Shown here in pieces: positions 60,148-64,000 of a DNA stretch of 64,000 bases. The stretch spans positions 4,774,001-4,838,000 of the forward strand of contig NZ_JAFFHZ010000001.1 in NCBI RefSeq assembly GCF_017052585.1. Reading direction: 5' to 3'. The notes under the pieces are model-generated. The model was given only the letters and a program-made list of their open reading frames with translations. It was not told where the DNA came from and made no database searches. Numbering within the stretch: the first letter of the stretch is position 1; the number at the start of each line of letters is the position of its first letter. This stretch comes from Paenibacillus apiarius (GTDB lineage: Bacteria; Bacillota; Bacilli; Paenibacillales; Paenibacillaceae). The position numbers and the translations under genes are program-made.

Positions 60148-61026
60148 ATGTCTGAGAATCACGAATATTCAGAACCTTACCCCGGTAGTAATCGCCTCAC
60201 TCTGCAAGCTGACTGCGAGCACTGCTTCGGCTTGTGCTGTGTCGCGCTGCCCTTCGCTGCTTCGGCAGACTTCGCGACTGACAAAGATGCCGGAAAGCCC
60301 TGCCAAAACCTGCAATCGGACTTCCGTTGCGGCGTTCATACCAGCCTCAGGCAGCTGGGCTTTCGAGGCTGCACGGTTTATGACTGCTTCGGCGCAGGGC
60401 AAAAGGTTTCCCGAGTTACCTTCGGCGGACACGACTGGCGGCAAGCCCCAGAATCCGCGAAACAAATGTTTGAGGTGTTCCCGATCATGCGGCAGCTCCA
60501 TGAGCTCCTCTGGTATCTGACCGAAGCGCTAACGTTGCAACCTGCCCGTCCGATCCAAGGTGAGCTCCGCTTGGCGCTCGACGAGACGGAGCGCCTCACG
60601 CACCTCGATCCCGACTCCATCATGGATCTGGACGTGGCAGCGCACCGGGCAGATGTCAATGCTCTGCTTCTGCGGACGAGCGAACTCGTCCGGGCCGAAG
60701 CCCTTCGCACGCAGAATGTCCCCTCAGGCCGCCGGAAGACCTATGGCCGAGGTGCCGACCTTATCGGTGCCAAACTGAGAGGTGCCGATCTTAGATGCTC
60801 CAATTTGAGAGGGGCCTATCTTATTGCTGCTGACCTCAGAGGCGCAGATCTTAGAGTGGCTGATCTCATCGGTGCTGATTTCCGAGATGCTGACCTCAGG
60901 GGCGCCGACCTCACCGGAAGTATTTTTCTCACCCAAGCCCAGATCAACGCGGCGAAGGGAGATATCAACACCAAGTTGCCGCGTTCACTCGCACGCCCAA
61001 CGCACTGGTCCGTCTTCAGAGGATAA
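60148..61026 (+). CDS. Pentapeptide-repeat protein with an N-terminal Cys cluster
   Basis: 292 aa. The C-terminal part (about residues 205-270) has A-(D/N)-L-X-X repeats: GADLIGAKLRGADLRCSNLRG...ADFRDADLRGADLTG, about twelve units forming a right-handed quadrilateral helix. The N-terminal region is Cys-rich (CEHCFGLCC, then CQNL, CG and GCTVYDCFG). Most pentapeptide proteins have no such domain, so the protein may bind metal. AAGGAGACTG precedes ATG 60148. A gyrase-protecting Qnr-like role is not supported, since the repeat region is short. Confidence 0.85.
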   Translation: MSENHEYSEPYPGSNRLTLQADCEHCFGLCCVALPFAASADFATDKDAGKPCQNLQSDFRCGVHTSLRQLGFRGCTVYDCFGAGQKVSRVTFGGHDWRQAPESAKQMFEVFPIMRQLHELLWYLTEALTLQPARPIQGELRLALDETERLTHLDPDSIMDLDVAAHRADVNALLLRTSELVRAEALRTQNVPSGRRKTYGRGADLIGAKLRGADLRCSNLRGAYLIAADLRGADLRVADLIGADFRDADLRGADLTGSIFLTQAQINAAKGDINTKLPRSLARPTHWSVFRG

Positions 61027-61122
61027 CGCAAGCCCTTGAGCCCTCTGGCAAGATGCCGTATTACTTGGCAACTTCTATCATTTTTGAGGTGGATTGCCGT
61101 CTGCAATGTAGTGTAGTGCTAA

Positions 61123-61203
61123 CCCCTGCTTTCGACTCGAAAAGCGGGGATTTTTGGCATTGAATCAGCACACCGAAGCCCGCCTTCGAGTGCTTTTTTT
61201 TTG
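61123..61203 (+). terminator. Two tandem terminators
   Basis: CCCCTGCTTT...AAAGCGGGG then TTTTTGG (61123-61155), and CACCGAAG...CTTCGAGTG followed by T8 (61171-61202), lie in series after the pentapeptide gene. Confidence 0.8.
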
Positions 61204-61336
61204 TGCGTTGGAAAATGTGGCCTACCTTCATTGCCATATGACCAGTTATCGTTCGAAAATGACCGAGTATCCAAATTCCATTTACAATAAGCCTCTTGGT
61301 TTTTATAGTGAATACGGATGAAAGGAATGAAGCGCC

Positions 61337-61777
61337 GTGAAATTTGAAGTATCGATTGATCCAGCTTGCAAAGAACCGAAAATTATCATCCTAACCGACA
61401 AAATGACGGATGAAATAACTGATATCGTGAAGCTGCTTTCAGAATCCTTTACCGATTCATTAGCGGTGTTTTCGGAAAGAGGCGTTAACATCGTGGAAAG
61501 CAGAAAAATCGTCAGAATTTATACGGAGAGGAAAAAGGTTTTTGTTCAGACCGCTCATGGTACGTATACGGTTCGTTCAAGATTATATGAGCTGGAAGAA
61601 AAACTGAACAGTCAATTATTTGTCCGTATTTCAAATTCGGAAATCATTAATATTAAAATGATTATCAATATGGACATAAGTATTACCGGGACAATTGGGA
61701 TCCTGTTAAGGGGTGACATTAAAACATATGCATCTCGCCGATACGTTTCAAAAATTAAAAAATTGTTAATAGGATGA
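61337..61777 (+). CDS. LytTR-domain transcriptional regulator
   Basis: 146 aa from GTG 61337 after AAAGGAATG. The C-terminal LytTR domain (about 45-145) reads ERKKVFVQTAHGTYTVRSRLYELEEKL and VRISNSEIINIKMIINMDI. There is no receiver domain. These stand-alone LytTR proteins control the adjacent DUF3021/ABC exporter genes in many Firmicutes. It begins the four-gene unit; the next gene follows by ten bases. Confidence 0.93.
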   Translation: MKFEVSIDPACKEPKIIILTDKMTDEITDIVKLLSESFTDSLAVFSERGVNIVESRKIVRIYTERKKVFVQTAHGTYTVRSRLYELEEKLNSQLFVRISNSEIINIKMIINMDISITGTIGILLRGDIKTYASRRYVSKIKKLLIG

Positions 61778-61787
61778 GGTGATCAAC

Positions 61788-62240
61788 ATGTTGAAAAAAT
61801 TATTGAGTCGAGCTGCTGGAGGGTTTGCATATGGTGTGTTAGTCGGACAAGTGGTGCAAATCATCATCTCCCTCTCTTTGGGAGAAGGGAAGTTTATGCC
61901 AGTAATCTCAGACTTTCGCTCGTTATTTCAAAGTGAGATTACAGCTGTAATAGTTCAAATGATATTGACAGGTATTATTGGTGTGGCTTTTGCTACGAGC
62001 TCTGTTGTATTTGACATTGCAACATGGAGCTTACTGAAGCAATACGTCGTACACTTTTGCATCACAGCGATTGTATGGGTGCCGATTGTTATTATTTGCT
62101 GGATGCCAAAAACGTACAAGAGCATCCTCATTCTTGGTGTTAATTTTTTAGGAACGTATTTGATTACATGGTTCATCCAATACACGATTTCCAAAAAGGA
62201 TATCCAAGAGATTAATGCTGCTATCAAGGCTGAAAAATGA
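61788..62240 (+). CDS. DUF3021-family membrane protein
   Basis: 150 aa with four predicted membrane helices. ATG 61788 has GAGGTG upstream; a GTG at 61779 is less likely. DUF3021 proteins nearly always accompany LytTR regulators and are presumed to modulate them, which matches its place here. The stop overlaps the region leading into the ATPase gene. Confidence 0.9.
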   Translation: MLKKLLSRAAGGFAYGVLVGQVVQIIISLSLGEGKFMPVISDFRSLFQSEITAVIVQMILTGIIGVAFATSSVVFDIATWSLLKQYVVHFCITAIVWVPIVIICWMPKTYKSILILGVNFLGTYLITWFIQYTISKKDIQEINAAIKAEK

Positions 62241-62262
62241 TGAAAAGGCAGGCGATAGATCG

Positions 62263-62991
62263 ATGTCAATTGAAATAAAGGAACTGACGAAGCAGTATCA
62301 ATCAAGAAAGGCGGTCGATCATTTCACTCTCTCGATTCATACGGGTGAATGTTTTGCACTGCTTGGACAAAATGGTGCAGGCAAAACGACAACTATTAAA
62401 ATGCTTTCTTGTTTACTAACACCGACAAGTGGAGATGCATTACTGCTTGGTGATAGTATTGTCACAAATTCAAAGGCTGTGAAGCAAAAAATCAATGTGT
62501 CACCGCAGGAAACGGCTGTTGCGCCGAATCTTTCCGTAAAGGAAAACCTTGAGTTTCTTGCAAGAATCTATGGCAGCAATAAGCAACAATCACAAATGAA
62601 AGCTGTTGAGATGATGAAAGAGTTTGGTTTAACAGAACGAGCAAAGAACAAAGCGAAAACATTGTCAGGCGGTATGCAACGACGTCTGAGCATTGCCATG
62701 GCACTCATTTCCAATCCTGAAATACTTTTTTTAGATGAGCCAACACTTGGACTTGATGTTCGTTCAAGACGTGAACTATGGAAAGTGTTAAGCGGGCTTA
62801 AAGGAAAGATTACGATTATTTTAACAACGCACTATTTGGAAGAAGCAGAAGCACTGGCTGACCGAATCGGGATTATGCACGGCGGGGAATTACATGCGCT
62901 TGGCACGGTGGATGAGTTGAAGGAAACAACGGGACAATCTAATCTTGAAGATGTATTCCTTACACTGACTGAGGAGGAGAGCGATGTATGA
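62263..62991 (+). CDS. ABC-2-type exporter ATPase
   Basis: 242 aa. Walker A GQNGAGKTT (about 37-45), Q-loop in SPQETA, signature LSGGMQRR, Walker B ILFLDEPTLGLD and the switch His in TTHYLEEAE are all present. ATG 62263 (MSIEIKELTKQYQSRKA) is the usual start, though its ribosome site is weak. The product, with the membrane partner encoded 4 bases overlapping downstream, exports an unknown substrate, often a drug, bacteriocin or lipid. Confidence 0.96.
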   Translation: MSIEIKELTKQYQSRKAVDHFTLSIHTGECFALLGQNGAGKTTTIKMLSCLLTPTSGDALLLGDSIVTNSKAVKQKINVSPQETAVAPNLSVKENLEFLARIYGSNKQQSQMKAVEMMKEFGLTERAKNKAKTLSGGMQRRLSIAMALISNPEILFLDEPTLGLDVRSRRELWKVLSGLKGKITIILTTHYLEEAEALADRIGIMHGGELHALGTVDELKETTGQSNLEDVFLTLTEEESDV

Positions 62992-63713
62992 GATATTTCG
63001 CATTTGCTTCACGTAATCGTAAAGAGATTTTTCGAGATCCGTTAAATCTCCTATTCGGTCTTGGACTGCCTGTTGTTATGATGGGGATCTTTTCAGTCAT
63101 GCAGAAAAATATGCCGTTTGACCTTTATAATATTGAAAAACTAACGCCGGGTATTATCGTTTTTAGTTTTTCTTTTATTACGTTATTCTCGGGCATGCTG
63201 ATTGGTCGAGATCGAAGCAGTTCGTTCTTACTGCGAATCTTTGCTTCTCCAATGTCGGCATCTGATTATATTGTTGGCTATGCATTTCCGCTATTACCGG
63301 TTGCCACCCTGCAAATTATCGTTTGCTTTATGACCGCATTTTTCTTTGGCTTATCTTTTAATGCGAATGTACTTCTTACAATCGTTGTGTTGATTATCAT
63401 TGCAATGCTTTATATTGGATTTGGTCTGCTGCTTGGCACTTACTTCACAGACAAGCAAGTTGGCGGGATTTTTGCCATCTTCGTCAATATTACAACATGG
63501 TTAAGTGGCACATGGTTTGATCTGGCCATGATTGGCGGAGTGTTTAAAACAATAGCGTATGCGCTCCCATTTGCTCATGCGGTTGATGCAACACGAGCTG
63601 CTCTTGCAGGAGAATACGGTGAGCTCGCAGTACCCTTATTATGGGTGATTGGCTATACAATCGTCATAATTGTCATTGCGGTTACTGGTTTCAAGAAGAA
63701 AATGAAAAGCTAA
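62988..63713 (+). CDS. ABC-2-type exporter permease
   Basis: 241 aa with six predicted helices of the ABC-2 family; FRDPLNLLFGLGLPVVMMGI is the first helix, and LSGTWFDLAMIGGVFKTIAYALPFAHAVDATRAALAGE lies near the end. The start overlaps the ATPase stop (ATGAG, 62988-62991), so they are translated together. Followed by a strong terminator. Confidence 0.94.
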   Translation: MRYFAFASRNRKEIFRDPLNLLFGLGLPVVMMGIFSVMQKNMPFDLYNIEKLTPGIIVFSFSFITLFSGMLIGRDRSSSFLLRIFASPMSASDYIVGYAFPLLPVATLQIIVCFMTAFFFGLSFNANVLLTIVVLIIIAMLYIGFGLLLGTYFTDKQVGGIFAIFVNITTWLSGTWFDLAMIGGVFKTIAYALPFAHAVDATRAALAGEYGELAVPLLWVIGYTIVIIVIAVTGFKKKMKS

Positions 63714-63720
63714 TTAAGAA

Positions 63721-63777
63721 AATAAGCTATTTGAACATATTAGTCATAGATAATATGTCAAACAGCTTATTTTTATT
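63721..63777 (+). terminator. Terminator of the LytTR-ABC unit
   Basis: AATAAGCT...CATATTA (63721-63742) pairs with TAATATG...AGCTTATT (63751-63771) with small mismatches, then a T-run. Confidence 0.85.
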
Positions 63778-63845
63778 GATTTTTTTAAAGTTAGCTCTTG
63801 ATAATTTCTAAGGGGAGGGGCTAACTTCCTCTGTCTCTTGATGCC

Positions 63846-64000
63846 TTATGTGAAAAAGATGAACGATAAGATAAAGCAAGAGACGATCCCGACCAGAATC
63901 GGCACGGATGTGCGTTTGACGATTTGTATCGGGTTGACCTTAATAATCGAAGCAACGACGATGATGACCGCCGCCACCGGCGATATGGAACGAACCAAGT
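63846..64000 (-). CDS. DcuC-like C4-dicarboxylate carrier, C-terminal end only
   Basis: The minus strand enters from base 64000 and ends with TAA at 63846. The 51 codons read RSISPVAAVIIVVASIIKVNPIQIVKRTSVPILV and then a hydrophobic end (LVGIVSCFILSFIFFT). SISPVAAV and the VKRTSVP segment with its flanking helices are typical of the DcuC/YfcC end. The rest is outside the window, so the family call is moderate. Confidence 0.65.
   Translation of the reverse strand, partial: LVRSISPVAAVIIVVASIIKVNPIQIVKRTSVPILVGIVSCFILSFIFFT

Noticed and set aside
1-64000. CRISPR array, tRNA/rRNA genes or an intact prophage
   Set aside because: No regularly spaced repeats with unique spacers, no cloverleaf-like or rRNA sequence and no phage structural genes were recognised; only one IS3 fragment is present.

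Overview
The window looks like a low-to-moderate GC Gram-positive chromosome of the Paenibacillus type. Supporting signs are strong AGGAGG ribosome binding sites, an Lpl/Ytc-type sugar ABC transporter beside a membrane-bound AraC regulator, a T-box leader in front of argS, a ydjFGHI-like envelope-stress operon, LytTR-DUF3021-ABC and DegV genes, and lipobox lipoproteins. The species cannot be fixed from sequence alone. GC-rich core stretches alternate with AT-rich accessory patches (about 10.4-12.4, 28.9-31.6, 32.9-38.9, 43.9-46.2, 47.7-49.9 and 61.3-63.8 kb). No tRNA, rRNA, CRISPR array or intact prophage was recognised. The only transposon trace is an IS3-type fragment near 56.5-56.9 kb.

1-8.4 kb is a carbohydrate-uptake island: a divergent membrane AraC regulator, two LplB/LplC-type permeases, a solute-binding lipoprotein, a Gfo/Idh/MocA oxidoreductase and a large secreted glycosidase-like protein. 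8.4-18.7 kb holds DegV, small unknown proteins, a likely toxin/immunity pair, an S41-like protease homologue, T-box-argS, a glutamine-rich protein and an OmpR/HAMP-kinase pair. 18.7-28.9 kb holds a broken multicopper oxidase, a paired SMR efflux pump with TetR, a serine hydrolase, a Zur-box-led permease/TIGR03943 pair, an LCP protein and a four-domain persulfide/CoA-disulfide reductase behind a CsoR/CstR-type operator. 28.9-33 kb has unknown proteins, including a cysteine-peptidase-like one, and ApbE.

The most unusual region is 33.4-37.7 kb. A BlaI-type repressor is followed by a BlaR1/MecR1-like M56 metallopeptidase whose extracellular end is not a penicillin-binding domain. That end is nearly identical to a separate secreted protein encoded just downstream. 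A further truncated relative follows, and a C-terminal remnant lies upstream of blaI. Dyads of the type ACTACA-NN-TGTAGT sit at the -10 region before both secreted-protein genes, and a related dyad lies before blaI, so the repressor, the sensor-protease and the secreted copies appear to form one self-contained regulon.

38-49.9 kb has a D-amino acid aminotransferase, a deleted macrolide-phosphotransferase-like gene, the PspA/zinc-ribbon/TPM/SPFH operon behind a sigma-W-like promoter, a DMT transporter, an ECF sigma factor, an SH3 protein, acetyltransferases and an internally deleted SDR gene. 50-60 kb has a vanadium-haloperoxidase/PAP2 protein, a MarR-MFS unit bracketed by identical operators, a decayed acetyltransferase, a DapA-family aldolase, a DUF4097-like lipoprotein and a MerR unit with a textbook 19-bp-spacer promoter. 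In that unit the transporter gene is frameshifted at a G7 tract. 60-64 kb has a pentapeptide-repeat protein, a LytTR-DUF3021-ABC exporter cassette and the end of a DcuC-like carrier.
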